A stretch of DNA of 64,000 bases from Hymenobacter frigidus. Its GTDB lineage: Bacteria > Bacteroidota > Bacteroidia > Cytophagales > Hymenobacteraceae. Numbering within the stretch: the stretch's first letter is position 1; each line of letters begins with the position of its first letter. The notes below the pieces were generated by a model. That model was not told where the DNA came from and searched no databases. It worked only from the letters and a program-made list of their open reading frames with translations. Positions 17,715 to 26,977 of this stretch are shown one piece after another. The stretch spans positions 1 through 64,000 of the forward strand of contig NZ_BMGY01000006.1 in NCBI RefSeq assembly GCF_014640435.1, written 5' to 3'. Made by a program: the position numbers and the translations under genes.

Positions 17715-19040
17715 ATGACTTCTTTATTTCCCGACGAACCCACCGCCTTCACCCCGCTCCCCGGTCCCGGCCCCGATGCGCCCCTGGCCGAGCGCCAGCG
17801 CCCGCGCCGCCTAGCCGACTATGCCGGCCAGCAGCACCTGGTGGGCGAAACCGGCGTGCTGCGCCGCTACCTCAACTCTGGGCGGCTGCCCAGCCTCATT
17901 CTCTGGGGGCCGCCCGGCGTGGGCAAAACCACTTTGGCCCACCTGCTGGCCAGCGAGCTGAAACAGCCATTTTCGGCCTTGAGCGCCATCAATGCGGGGG
18001 TTAAGGACGTGCGCGAAGTCATTGACAAAGCCAAGCGGCAGCGCGGCACGGTACTTTTTATCGATGAAATCCACCGCTTCAGCAAGGCGCAGCAGGATGC
18101 GCTGTTGGGCGCGGTGGAGAACGGGACCGTGACGCTGATTGGGGCTACTACCGAGAATCCCTCGTTTGAGGTGATTCCGGCCTTGCTCTCGCGCTGCCAG
18201 GTGTACGTGCTGGAACCGTTGAGCGCGGATACTCTGCGTGGCTTGGTGCAAAAGGCCCTGACCGAAGACGCCGCTTTGCAACAGAAAAAGGTCGTCCTCA
18301 AAGAAGACCACGCCCTGCTGGCCCTGAGCGGCGGTGACGCCCGCAAGCTGCTCAACCTGCTCGAAATAGTGGTGCAGAGTACGCCGCCCGATAAAAAGGG
18401 CGTCATCCAAATCACGGATGCCGTGGTGCAGCAGGTGGCCCAGCGCCCGCTGGCGCGCTACGACAAGGGCGGTGAAATGCACTACGACGTCATTTCGGCC
18501 TTCATCAAAAGTATGCGCGGCTCCGACCCCAACGCCGCGCTCTACTACCTGGCCGTGATGCTGGAGGGCGGCGAGGACGTGAAGTTCATCGCCCGCCGCA
18601 TGCTCATCCTGGCCTCGGAGGATATTGGCAACGCCAACCCCAACGCCCTGATGCTGGCCACCAGCTGCTTCCAGGCCTGCACCGTTATCGGCCTGCCCGA
18701 ATCAGATTTGATTTTGGCCCAGACGGTCATCTACCTGGCTACTTCCGCGAAAAGCAACGCGGCCTACCTCGCTATTCGGGCGGCGCAGGCCGAAGTGAAA
18801 GCCAACGGCGTGTACCCCGTGCCCGTGCCGCTACGCAACGCCCCCACGCGCCTGCTGAAGCAGCTCGGCTACGGCCAGGAGTACGCCTATTCACACAACG
18901 GCGAAGGCAACTTCGAAGCCCAGGAGTTTCTGCCCGATGCGCTCAGCGGCACCCGCTACTACGCGCCCGGGCACAACGCCAGCGAGCAGAAGATTCAGGA
19001 GCGCCTGCGCGGCTGGTGGGGCGAGAAATACGGTTACTAA
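17715..19040 (+). CDS. rarA: Replication-associated recombination protein RarA/MgsA
   Basis: AAA+ ATPase acting at stalled replication forks, 441 residues. Walker A GPPGVGKTT is at about 65-73 and Walker B VLFIDEIHRF near 113. The sensor region GATTENPSFEVIPALLSRCQVY follows, and the tetramerisation/C-terminal part contains YDVISAFIKSMRGSDPNAALYYLAVMLEGGED and EDIGNANP, both hallmarks of the MgsA family. The start codon lies 11 bp from the palindrome. Confidence 0.95.
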   Translation: MTSLFPDEPTAFTPLPGPGPDAPLAERQRPRRLADYAGQQHLVGETGVLRRYLNSGRLPSLILWGPPGVGKTTLAHLLASELKQPFSALSAINAGVKDVREVIDKAKRQRGTVLFIDEIHRFSKAQQDALLGAVENGTVTLIGATTENPSFEVIPALLSRCQVYVLEPLSADTLRGLVQKALTEDAALQQKKVVLKEDHALLALSGGDARKLLNLLEIVVQSTPPDKKGVIQITDAVVQQVAQRPLARYDKGGEMHYDVISAFIKSMRGSDPNAALYYLAVMLEGGEDVKFIARRMLILASEDIGNANPNALMLATSCFQACTVIGLPESDLILAQTVIYLATSAKSNAAYLAIRAAQAEVKANGVYPVPVPLRNAPTRLLKQLGYGQEYAYSHNGEGNFEAQEFLPDALSGTRYYAPGHNASEQKIQERLRGWWGEKYGY

Positions 19041-19189
19041 CAGTCCGGCAGGCTGGTTGGCCCAATCTTTAGAGTCCGGCGGCTGTAATGAAAACGTGAT
19101 TGCGACGAGCAATGAAGTAACGGTGCGCTTGACCCGTCTTTTTGTTGAGTCCGGCCTACATTTACCCTGTCAATTTACCAACTGCTTTT

Positions 19190-20962
19190 ATGCGTCAGTT
19201 TTTTAAATACGTGCTTGCCACCATCGTGGGCCTGCTGGCCTTCAGTTTTCTGGGCTTTTTGATTCTGGCCGGCATTATTGGTGCCGCCAAAAGTGCCGGT
19301 GACCGCAAGGAAACCGCCTCTAATTCAGTGTTGGAGCTGAAGCTGAACGAGCCGCTCACCGAGCGCGGCCGCGACAGCAAGTTCAGCTTTGGGGGCAACG
19401 CGTCGGCTACCGGGCTGGTCAACCTGAAGGAAGCCATTGGTCGGGCCAAGGGCGACTCCGAAATCAAAGGTATTCTGCTCAATCTGGAGCTGGTGCAGGG
19501 CGGCATGGCCTCCCTGGAGGAAGTGCGTGACGCGCTGCTGGACTTTAAGAAATCGGGCAAATTCGTGGTGGCCTACCACGAAATTTGCTCCGAGAAGAGT
19601 TTCTACCTCTCATCGGTGGCCGATGAAATTTACCTGCACCCGCAGGGCACGCTCGAATTCAACGGCCTGAGCTCGGAGGTACTGTTCTACAAACGCCTGT
19701 TCGACAAGGCCGGTATTGAGCCTTATATTTTCCGCGTGGGCTCGTTCAAGAGCGCCGTGGAACCGTTTTTTCGCGAGAGCTTCTCCGATTCGGCCCGCTA
19801 CCAAACGGTGTCGTTCCTGAACTCCATCAACGGCTACATGATTAGCCAAGTGGCCAAAACCCGTGGCATTGCCCCGGCCCGCCTCCAGGTCATTTCCGAT
19901 TCGATGCTGGTGCACAACGCCCCCGACGCCCTGCGCCTTCAACTGGTGACCAAGCTCGGCTACTTCGATGAGGTGCAGGACTACCTGCGCGGCAAGCTGG
20001 GCCTGGCCAAGGACAAAAAGCCGAGCTTGATAAGCCTGGGCGACTACACCGACGACAAGGAAGTGGACGAAAAGGAAGGCAACACCAGCGGCAACCGCAT
20101 TGCCGTGATTTATGCCGAGGGCGACATCGTAACCGGCAAAGGTTCGGACGACAACATTGGCAGCACCAAGTTTGCCGAAGCCATCCGCAAGGCCCGGCTC
20201 GACAAGAAGGTGAAGGCCGTGGTGCTGCGCATCAACTCGCCCGGTGGCTCGTCGCTGGCTTCGGACATCATCTACCGCGAAGTGCTGCTGACCAAGAAGG
20301 TGAAGCCGATTATCGCCAGCATGAGCGACGTGGCAGCTTCGGGCGGCTACTACATTGCCATGGCCTGCGATACCATCGTGGCCCACCCGAATACGATTAC
20401 GGGCTCCATCGGCGTGTTTGGCGTGCTGCCCAACATCCAGAAGCTGCTTGGCGATAAGCTCGGCATCACCGTGGACCGTGTGACCACCGGCAAGTTCTCC
20501 GACCTGCCCACCATCACCCGGCCGCTGTCGGACTTCGAGAAGCGCAACTTGCAGCGCGAGGTCGATAACATCTACGCCGACTTCACCACCAAGGCCGCCC
20601 AGGGCCGCCACATGCCCGTGGAGCGCCTGCGCCGCCTGGCCTCGGGCCGCGTCTGGAGCGGCCTCGAAGCCAAAAGCAACGGCCTCGTCGACGTGCTGGG
20701 CGACTACCAGGATGCCCTGAAGATTGCCGCCGCCCGCGCCCGCCTCAAGGCCGACGACTACGAGGTGCAGCGCCTGCCCCGCCGCAAGTCGGAGCTGGAA
20801 AACTTCCTCTCGATGTTTGGCGGGGGTGACAAGGAGGAAGCCAAAGCGGAGGCTCTCAAATCCGAGTTGGGTCCGCTCTACCCGGCCTACGCCCAGTACC
20901 AGCAGCTGATGACCATGCGCGGTGTGCAGGCCAAAATGCCGTATGTACTGGATATTAAATAA
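19190..20962 (+). CDS. sppA: Signal peptide peptidase SppA, 67K type
   Basis: Membrane serine protease that degrades cleaved signal peptides, 590 residues with one N-terminal membrane segment (about 8-30). It is the tandem-domain long form. The general-base Lys is in FKSAVEPF (near 180) and the nucleophile Ser in SDVAASGGYYIA (near 382), followed by TGSIGVFG. RINSPGGS marks the ClpP-like fold. The ATG at 19190 directly precedes the hydrophobic segment and replaces a longer frame starting at 19142. A palindrome separates it from the downstream nucleoside phosphorylase. Confidence 0.93.
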   Translation: MRQFFKYVLATIVGLLAFSFLGFLILAGIIGAAKSAGDRKETASNSVLELKLNEPLTERGRDSKFSFGGNASATGLVNLKEAIGRAKGDSEIKGILLNLELVQGGMASLEEVRDALLDFKKSGKFVVAYHEICSEKSFYLSSVADEIYLHPQGTLEFNGLSSEVLFYKRLFDKAGIEPYIFRVGSFKSAVEPFFRESFSDSARYQTVSFLNSINGYMISQVAKTRGIAPARLQVISDSMLVHNAPDALRLQLVTKLGYFDEVQDYLRGKLGLAKDKKPSLISLGDYTDDKEVDEKEGNTSGNRIAVIYAEGDIVTGKGSDDNIGSTKFAEAIRKARLDKKVKAVVLRINSPGGSSLASDIIYREVLLTKKVKPIIASMSDVAASGGYYIAMACDTIVAHPNTITGSIGVFGVLPNIQKLLGDKLGITVDRVTTGKFSDLPTITRPLSDFEKRNLQREVDNIYADFTTKAAQGRHMPVERLRRLASGRVWSGLEAKSNGLVDVLGDYQDALKIAAARARLKADDYEVQRLPRRKSELENFLSMFGGGDKEEAKAEALKSELGPLYPAYAQYQQLMTMRGVQAKMPYVLDIK

Positions 20963-20970
20963 CTGATTCC

Positions 20971-21054
20971 GCACAGAGTTTAGGGGAGGTAAAAGGAGTT
21001 TCACGGGGGTGCATTCCCCTGTGAAACTCCTTTTACCTCTCCTAAACTCTGTGC
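20971..21054. repeat. Long palindrome between sppA and the PNP gene
   Basis: Arms of about 39 bp, from GCACAGAGTTTAGG to CCTAAACTCTGTGC, with about three mismatches. It fills nearly the whole 108-bp gap between two genes of the same direction. Its sequence differs from families A and B. Confidence 0.85.
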
Positions 21055-21070
21055 GAATTTTTACTTTCTC

Positions 21071-21892
21071 ATGCTGAACCAACTCCGCGAAGCCGCCGCC
21101 TACATTCAAGCCCATTCTGATAATTTCCTGCCCGAAACCGGTATCATCCTCGGTACCGGTCTGGGCGCGCTGGCCCGGGAAGTGGAAGTAGAACACGAAA
21201 TCAACTACGCCGACATTCCGCATTTCCCACTCAGCACCGTGGAAAGCCACGCCGGCCGGTTGTTGCTGGGCCGCATGGCCGGCAAGAAAGTAGCCGTGCT
21301 GCAGGGCCGTTTCCACTACTACGAGGGCTACACCATGCAGCAGGTGGCTATGCCCGTGCGGGTGCTCAAGCTGCTGGGCATCAGTCAGCTGGTGGTGAGT
21401 AACGCGGCCGGTGGGCTGAACCCCGACTTCAACATGGCCGACCTGATGCTCATTGACGACCACATTAACCTACAGCCCGGCAACCCGCTCATCGGGGCGA
21501 ACCTGGACGAGCTGGGCCCGCGCTTTCCCGATATGTTTGCGCCCTACGATGCCGGCCTGCTGGCTCGGGCCGAAGCCGCTGCCCGGGCCCTGGGCCAAGC
21601 CGGCACCACCCGGCGCGGCGTGTACGCCAGCGTGCCGGGTCCCATGCTCGAAACTCCGGCCGAGTACCGCTACCTGCGTACCATCGGGGCCGATGCCGTG
21701 GGCATGAGCACTGTGCCCGAAGTAATCGCTGCCCGCCACCTCAACCTGCCGGTACTGGCCGTGTCGGTCATCACCGACCTGTGCGCGCCCGGCCACCTCA
21801 AGCCAGTGGTGCTGGCCGATATTTTTGCCGCTGCCGCCCAAGCCGAGCCCCGTCTCACGGCGTTGGTCAAGGCTGTGGTAGCGGAGCTGTAG
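21071..21892 (+). CDS. Purine nucleoside phosphorylase (trimeric type I)
   Basis: Phosphorolysis of purine nucleosides in salvage, 273 residues. The phosphate loop is ILGTGLGALA (about 26-35). GRFHYYEGYTMQQVAMPVRVLKLLG, VVSNAAGGLNPDF and DAVGMSTVPEVIAARH are the signatures of the PNP/MTAP family; the conserved Asn that contacts the base is in VISVITDLC-like VSVITDLCAPG, where Asp replaces the usual Asn of mammalian-type enzymes. A terminator follows 30 bp later. Confidence 0.92.
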   Translation: MLNQLREAAAYIQAHSDNFLPETGIILGTGLGALAREVEVEHEINYADIPHFPLSTVESHAGRLLLGRMAGKKVAVLQGRFHYYEGYTMQQVAMPVRVLKLLGISQLVVSNAAGGLNPDFNMADLMLIDDHINLQPGNPLIGANLDELGPRFPDMFAPYDAGLLARAEAAARALGQAGTTRRGVYASVPGPMLETPAEYRYLRTIGADAVGMSTVPEVIAARHLNLPVLAVSVITDLCAPGHLKPVVLADIFAAAAQAEPRLTALVKAVVAEL

Positions 21893-21920
21893 CACACGTT
21901 TCAGCTCATGTTCGTGGGTA

Positions 21921-21960
21921 AACAGAAAGGCCGTTGCTGGATAGCGACGGCCTTTCTGTT
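21921..21960 (+). terminator. Terminator after the PNP gene
   Basis: AACAGAAAGGCCGTTGCT pairs with AGCGACGGCCTTTCTGTT around a 4-nt loop. It lies between convergent genes and can serve both strands. Confidence 0.88.
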
Positions 21961-21981
21961 GGCTAAATACGTTGGTTCGGG

Positions 21982-22419
21982 CTACGGCTGCGCTGAGAAG
22001 GTGCGCTCTTCGGCCTGGCCGGTTTTGTTGGTGAAGGCGTAACGCAGCCCGGTGGCCGTGAGGCTGGCCAGCGTGTACTGGTTGGAATCGCCTTTATGGT
22101 CAGTGAGATGGAGCACAGTGTTGTTGCTCATCAGCATCCAGGTGCCGTTGTAGGTAGTGTTGTCGGCCAGCAGCTTTTGAGTGTAGCTGCCATCGGCGCG
22201 GAACGTGAGCGAGTATTGGTCCTTAATGCCCGCGCCGGAGCTGGTTATTTGGCCGGCTTCCTTAATCTGGTCAAGGCGCCAGCTGCCGGTAGTCAGTTGC
22301 TGCTGCTGCGGCGAGGCCGTGGTGGCGCGGGGCCCGTGGTCGCTTTTACTGCAGCTGCTGAGGGCGGGCGCGGCCAGGGCCAGGGTCAGGGCCAGAAATG
22401 GCAAACGGAAGGTAAACAT
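21982..22419 (-). CDS. Lipocalin-like lipoprotein
   Basis: 145 residues with a lipoprotein signal (lipobox LSSC, Cys near 22). The mature protein TGSWRLDQIKEAG...YSLTFRADGSYTQKL...YNGTWMLMSNNTVLHLTDHKG matches the small lipocalin-like (DUF4923/lipocalin_4) fold frequent in Bacteroidota: tryptophan near the start, then four to six short strands. Function unknown; probably outer-membrane-anchored. Confidence 0.75.
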   Translation of the reverse strand: MFTFRLPFLALTLALAAPALSSCSKSDHGPRATTASPQQQQLTTGSWRLDQIKEAGQITSSGAGIKDQYSLTFRADGSYTQKLLADNTTYNGTWMLMSNNTVLHLTDHKGDSNQYTLASLTATGLRYAFTNKTGQAEERTFSAQP

Positions 22420-22509
22420 TGGAAAGAGGCGTGAGAGTGAATGGATACGTTGAAGAGAACGATTGCCAAGTCAGGGTTGCTTGCGAGTCCGTTTAATTGC
22501 CGCGGCTGG

Positions 22510-23379
22510 CTACCGGGGAATAACTTTGGTGGCGCTGGTTCCACTGAGCACGGTGAAAATGCCGATGCCGCCCTGCACGTTGCTGAAGATGGCGGAGGGC
22601 TGTCCGAAAGGATTGCCGTTGGCATTGCGGGCATCGCGCACCGATTGCTGGAATCGATAGAACGACTCGTCGATGCGGTAGAGCGTGGCTGTGATGGTGT
22701 CGTTGGCCGAAAAGCGGTAGCTCGTGCCCAGGGTAAAAGCCCGGCCGTTGTTGAGGCGGTCCTGCGCCGTGTAGTCAACTTCGGGCCGCCGTCGCAGGGC
22801 CCCGCGGGCGGGGTTGCCGCGGTGCAGCTGGAGGCGGTAGTAGTCATTGGGCGTGCTGGGGTCACGAAAGTTGGTGAGGAAGTACGCCTTGCGCTCGGCC
22901 CCGGTCTTGTCGTTGAACTTGTGCTCGACCGAGTCGATGGCAACGGGCACGAGCATGGTGGTGGTGCCCGTCACGCGCCGGCCCTGGGTGTCGCGCACAT
23001 CCAGCTTGAACACGTCGCCGGGGCGGGCCACCAGCGGGGTGCGCCCGATATGGGAGTGAAACTTCTCGCCCGTGGTGTCCACCAGCGCCCGGAAGTTGGG
23101 CGCGAAGGTCAGGGGCACCGCCGTGCCGTTGGGCAGGGTGAGGGTCACGGTTACGTCGGTGGGCACCTGGGGCAGCACCACGCCCAGGTAAGGCACCGAG
23201 GTCGTAACGGCCAGGCTGGGCACCTTGCCCGGCTCCAGGTAGCACTCCACCACCAGCTCGGAGGCGTAAAAAGGCAGCGGCACGTCGATGTCGTTCTGCA
23301 GCGCGCCGCACCCGCCCAGCCCGCCAATGCCCCCCGCCAACACAGCATATTTCGCTAACTTACCCGTGAAATCCAACAT
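22510..23379 (-). CDS. DUF4249 lipoprotein
   Basis: 289 residues from the ATG at 23379, which puts the lipobox GGLGGC about 24 residues in. The mature protein starts ALQNDIDVPLPFYASELVVECYLEPG, the typical opening of DUF4249 proteins, which are found next to TonB-dependent receptors of the carboxypeptidase-regulatory type. It lies 63 bp downstream of such a receptor on the same strand. It is probably a surface lipoprotein partner of the receptor; the substrate is unknown. Confidence 0.85.
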   Translation of the reverse strand: MLDFTGKLAKYAVLAGGIGGLGGCGALQNDIDVPLPFYASELVVECYLEPGKVPSLAVTTSVPYLGVVLPQVPTDVTVTLTLPNGTAVPLTFAPNFRALVDTTGEKFHSHIGRTPLVARPGDVFKLDVRDTQGRRVTGTTTMLVPVAIDSVEHKFNDKTGAERKAYFLTNFRDPSTPNDYYRLQLHRGNPARGALRRRPEVDYTAQDRLNNGRAFTLGTSYRFSANDTITATLYRIDESFYRFQQSVRDARNANGNPFGQPSAIFSNVQGGIGIFTVLSGTSATKVIPR

Positions 23380-23442
23380 AAAATCAGCGTTAAGAAAAAG
23401 AAAAACCAGCAAAATCACGATTAATCAAAGATAATCAGCGAT

Positions 23443-25818
23443 TTAGAAGCGGAAGTTATACGTGAGCGAGGGGATGACCGGAAACAGCGACACCTGCTGG
23501 GCCCGGAAGCCGGTGGTGCGGTCGGTGACGGGGTCCCGCACGGTGTCGAAAAACACGAAGTAGGCGTTGCGGCGGTTGTAGGCGTTGTAGATGCTTAGGG
23601 TCAGGTCCTGGTTGCGCCGGCTGCCGATTTTGTAGACCGCGCCCAAATCGAGGCGGTGGTAGGGGATGAGCTGGTAGGTGTTGCGGTTGGGGTAGATGGG
23701 CACGGGGCGCGGGTCGATGCTGGTGCTGGAGCCCGGAATGTCCTGCACGCCGAACCGACCCAGCGGCAGCGTGGTCAGGTTGCCCGACGAGAACACGAAG
23801 CTGCCCGTGAAGCTGAGGCGGGCGTTGAGCTGGTGAATAACCACGACCGTCAGGTTGTGGCGGCGGTCGTAGTTGGGGCGGAAATCGGCCCCGTTGTTCA
23901 CGCCGTTGGTGCCGCGCTGGGGCTGGAAGTTGCGCCAGCTCCAGGCCAGGGTGTAGCCAATCCAGCCGGTGGTTTTGCCGGTTTTCTTTTCCAGGTACAC
24001 CTCGTTGCCGTAGCTCCAGCTCTTGCCGAAAATAAACTCCGAGTCCAGCTCGGGGTTCACGAACAGCTGCGCGCCGTCCTTGAAATCAATCTGGTTCTGG
24101 CCCCACTTGTAATACACCTCGTTGGTGAGCAAGTACTTGCCCTTGCCCAGCAAGAAGCTGGCCCCGGTGCTGGCCTGCTGCGAGCGTTGCGGCTTCACCG
24201 ACTCCCGCGACGGGTACCAGATATCCGTCGGCAGCGTGGCCCCGGAGTTGGTCACCAAGTGTACGTACTGGTACATCAGGGCGTAGTTGAGCTTGAACGA
24301 CGTGCGGTCGTTGAGCGCGTAGCGGGCCGCGGCGCGGGGCTCCAGGCCGCCGTACTGATTGCTGCCGCTCCGAAAGCCGGTCAGGCGCAGGCCGCCTTCG
24401 AGCTGCAGCTTGTCGGTGGCCCGGTAGTTGTCGGAGGCGTAGAGCGCGCCCTCCTGGCCAAAATAGGCGATGTCGGAGCCGAAGTTGATGCGGCCGTCGC
24501 TGGAGTTGGCATCGAGCCGGCCCACGCCAAACCGGTGCTGAATGAGCATCGCCCCGGCCTTGAGCAGGTGCCGGTCGTTGGGCGTGTACTCGAAGTCGGT
24601 GCGCCCGGTGTAGTCCGTAATCCGCGAGCCCAGCCCGAAGCTGAACTGGTCGAGCCGGTTGGTCAGGTTGTACTTGTAATCCGACACCGACACCGTCGTG
24701 TTCACAAACAGCCGGGGCGAAAACACATGGTTCCAGCGCAGCGCGCCCACGGTGTTGCCCCAGCTAAAGTCGAAGTTGAAGCCGCCCGTGCTGCTGAACC
24801 CGAACACGTCGCGGCCCAGGTAGCCGGTTAGAAACAGCTGGTCTTTTTCGCCCAGCGTGTAGTTGGCCTTGGCGTTAAAGTCATAGAAGTAGTAGTCGGG
24901 AATGGGGCTGTAGTTTACTTTTTTCTCGTTGGCCTTGTTCAGCGCCCGCGTAAAAACGTCGAAGTACGTGCGACGGCCCGACACGATGAAGGAGCCTTTG
25001 GCTGGTCTCGCCCCGCCGCCCCGGTTGATGGGCCCTTCGTAGGTGAGGCGCGACGAAATCAGGCCCACGCCGCCGGTGGCCACGTAGTGCTGCCGGTCGC
25101 CCTCGCGCAGCTTCACATCCACCACCGACGACAGCCGCCCGCCAAACTGCGCCGGAAAGCCCGATTTATACAAGTCCACGCTCTGCACCGCATCGGAGTT
25201 GAACACCGAAAACAGCCCGAACAAATGGTTGGGGTTGTACACCACCGTATTATCAACGAGCACCAGGTTCTGGTCCGAGGAGCCGCCGCGCACAAACAGG
25301 CCGCTGGTGCCCTCGCCGCCGCTTTGTACGCCGGGCTTTAGCTGCAGCGTTTTCAAAATATCGACCTCGCCAAACAAAGCGGGCAACAGTTTCGCTTCCC
25401 GGATGCTGATGTGCTCAACCCCCATCTGCGTGGTTTTGAGTTTCTCCTCCAAGGTCACGGAGCCTTCCACCACCACTTCGCCCAGCTCGTTGCCGCTTTC
25501 CACCAAATCCAGGCTTAGGCGCTGGTTCTTGCTGAGATTTACCTCACGGGTCATTTGCTCATATCCCACAAAAGCAACTACTATCCGGTGCCGGCCCGCT
25601 GGCAGGCGCAGGACAAAGTGCCCCACTGAGTCGGCCGCCGCTCCGGTATTGAGCGCGGGCACGGCCACGCTGGCTCCGGGCAGGGCCTCACCCCGGCTGC
25701 CGCGAATGGTTCCACTCAGGATGTACTGGGCCACGTTTTGGGCCAACACTTGCTCCGGCCAAGCCAGCCCCACCAGCAGAAATACGAAAAGGTAGAACGA
25801 AGCGGAGCGGAATAGCAT
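23443..25818 (-). CDS. TonB-dependent outer-membrane receptor
   Basis: 791 residues from the ATG at 25818. Signal peptide to about VLAQN, then a carboxypeptidase-regulatory-like domain (YILSGTIRGSRGEALPGASVAV, about 30-110), a plug domain (LLPALFGEVDILKTLQLKPGV and GLFVRGGSSDQNLVLVDN, about 140-240) and a beta barrel ending IPSLTYNFRF. The N-terminal extra domain is the usual feature of Bacteroidota receptors that are not SusC. There is no SusD; the partner is the DUF4249 lipoprotein downstream. The ligand cannot be inferred. Confidence 0.92.
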   Translation of the reverse strand: MLFRSASFYLFVFLLVGLAWPEQVLAQNVAQYILSGTIRGSRGEALPGASVAVPALNTGAAADSVGHFVLRLPAGRHRIVVAFVGYEQMTREVNLSKNQRLSLDLVESGNELGEVVVEGSVTLEEKLKTTQMGVEHISIREAKLLPALFGEVDILKTLQLKPGVQSGGEGTSGLFVRGGSSDQNLVLVDNTVVYNPNHLFGLFSVFNSDAVQSVDLYKSGFPAQFGGRLSSVVDVKLREGDRQHYVATGGVGLISSRLTYEGPINRGGGARPAKGSFIVSGRRTYFDVFTRALNKANEKKVNYSPIPDYYFYDFNAKANYTLGEKDQLFLTGYLGRDVFGFSSTGGFNFDFSWGNTVGALRWNHVFSPRLFVNTTVSVSDYKYNLTNRLDQFSFGLGSRITDYTGRTDFEYTPNDRHLLKAGAMLIQHRFGVGRLDANSSDGRINFGSDIAYFGQEGALYASDNYRATDKLQLEGGLRLTGFRSGSNQYGGLEPRAAARYALNDRTSFKLNYALMYQYVHLVTNSGATLPTDIWYPSRESVKPQRSQQASTGASFLLGKGKYLLTNEVYYKWGQNQIDFKDGAQLFVNPELDSEFIFGKSWSYGNEVYLEKKTGKTTGWIGYTLAWSWRNFQPQRGTNGVNNGADFRPNYDRRHNLTVVVIHQLNARLSFTGSFVFSSGNLTTLPLGRFGVQDIPGSSTSIDPRPVPIYPNRNTYQLIPYHRLDLGAVYKIGSRRNQDLTLSIYNAYNRRNAYFVFFDTVRDPVTDRTTGFRAQQVSLFPVIPSLTYNFRF

Positions 25819-25840
25819 ACCGTAAAATTCAGGAAGAGCA

Positions 25841-25848
25841 CAAAGGTA
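25841..25848 (-). promoter_or_regulatory. -7 box for the TonB receptor operon
   Basis: CAAAGGTA on the plus strand reads TACCTTTG on the minus strand, an exact TAnnTTTG match, 23 bp upstream of the receptor ATG. A -33 TTG at the right distance is not obvious. Confidence 0.4.
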
Positions 25849-25907
25849 ATGCCCTCTCCAACGCCCATACCTGCCAGATAGTTTGCGCCAAACTGACAGC
25901 GGACGGG

Positions 25908-26246
25908 CTAGCTCACGTACGCCTGCAGGGCCTGCGCAATCTGGGCAGCCGGCACCACGCCCGCCTGTCGCCACACCGGTTTGCCCTGGTGAAACAGAAT
26001 CAGCGTGGGGATGCTCTGCACCCGGAATTGTTGGGCCACGGCGGCGTTGCGGTCCACATCAATCTTGATGATGCGCACCTTGCCGCCGTGCTGGGTGGCC
26101 ACTTGCTCCAGGATAGGGGCCATGGTTTTGCAAGGGCCGCACCAGGTGGCGTAAAAATCGACCAGCACCGGCATGCCCGGGCTGTTGATGAGTTCTGAAA
26201 AAGACTTGCGAGGCACGATGAAAGTAGAAGAAGTGAGCCCGGCCAC
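25908..26246 (-). CDS. Thioredoxin
   Basis: 112-residue thioredoxin with the redox motif WCGPCK (residues 35-40), cis-proline in SIPTLILF (near 78) and GxxP-like GVVPAAQI. No signal peptide, so it is cytoplasmic. The start codon is GTG. It lies 89 bp upstream of the TonB receptor on the same strand but a -7 box lies between them, so cotranscription is not required. Confidence 0.93.
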   Translation of the reverse strand: MAGLTSSTFIVPRKSFSELINSPGMPVLVDFYATWCGPCKTMAPILEQVATQHGGKVRIIKIDVDRNAAVAQQFRVQSIPTLILFHQGKPVWRQAGVVPAAQIAQALQAYVS

Positions 26247-26286
26247 CGCCGGGTGTCCCGACCAGCCGGGGCGTGGGACTTAAACG

Positions 26287-26314
26287 AAAAAGCCCAGCGC
26301 ACGGCCAGGCTTTT
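26287..26314 (-). terminator. Terminator after the 26355-26813 gene
   Basis: On the minus strand AAAAGCCTGGC pairs with GCTGGGCTTTT (two wobble pairs) and runs into T residues. It is 40 bp past the stop codon. Confidence 0.7.
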
Positions 26315-26354
26315 CTTGATTTCGATAAGGAAAGGGCGTTCTGCCGGTGCGGGC

Positions 26355-26813
26355 TTACTTGCCGGAGCTTACCACCGTCACGTCATTGCCGACTTCGGGA
26401 AACGTGAACCGGCCGCCAACGGCCTTCACGCCCTTCACCCGGCACTCCCAGGTGTAGCGGCCGGGGACGGGGTTGGCGGCTTCGCCGGTTTCGCTTTTGA
26501 AGTATGTCGGGTCCGATGGTTCGGTGGGAAACAGCACGTCAACCCCAGTCTGGCCTTTGACCAGCTCTTTCACCAGGAAATAGTCTTTGCCGGTGCGCTC
26601 ATTGTGTACGATAAAAGTGGCGGTGTAAGGCCCAATCTGGCCGTATTTATCTAGTACACCCAGCTTTATTTGGGCGGTGGTGCTCACCATCCAGGTTTGG
26701 GCGTGGGCCGATGGTGCCACCCCCAGCAGGAACAGGGCCACGAGCGCACCCGCCACCCGTCCGGCCAATGATAGACGTTTGGGCGTAGAAAAAGAAGGTA
26801 CAGTTGTTTTCAT
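26355..26813 (-). CDS. Small secreted protein
   Basis: 152 residues with a signal peptide of about 38 residues (hydrophobic core AGALVALFLLGVAPSAHA; likely cleavage AHA-Q). The mature domain has alternating strands, for example GPYTATFIVHNERTGKDYFLVKE and NPVPGRYTWECRVKGVKAVGGRFTFPEV, resembling an immunoglobulin-like beta sandwich. No known family is recognised with confidence. Divergent from the HNH gene. Confidence 0.65.
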   Translation of the reverse strand: MKTTVPSFSTPKRLSLAGRVAGALVALFLLGVAPSAHAQTWMVSTTAQIKLGVLDKYGQIGPYTATFIVHNERTGKDYFLVKELVKGQTGVDVLFPTEPSDPTYFKSETGEAANPVPGRYTWECRVKGVKAVGGRFTFPEVGNDVTVVSSGK

Positions 26814-26977
26814 GGTTGGCTGAAACAAATGGCTGAAAATACTATTTAATAAAGACCAGGGTGATGCTGATAAGCATAATGTAAGCTAATGTAATACGTT
26901 TTCAAGAAAGTCGCAACTTCAGGGAAGCAATATTGGTCTGTAGGGGTAAGCTATGGTTGACTCTCGTCTAATAAATT

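Noticed and set aside
19610..21463. 617-codon open frame antisense to sppA and the PNP gene
   Set aside because: Runs across two well-identified genes and the palindrome between them; GC-driven shadow.
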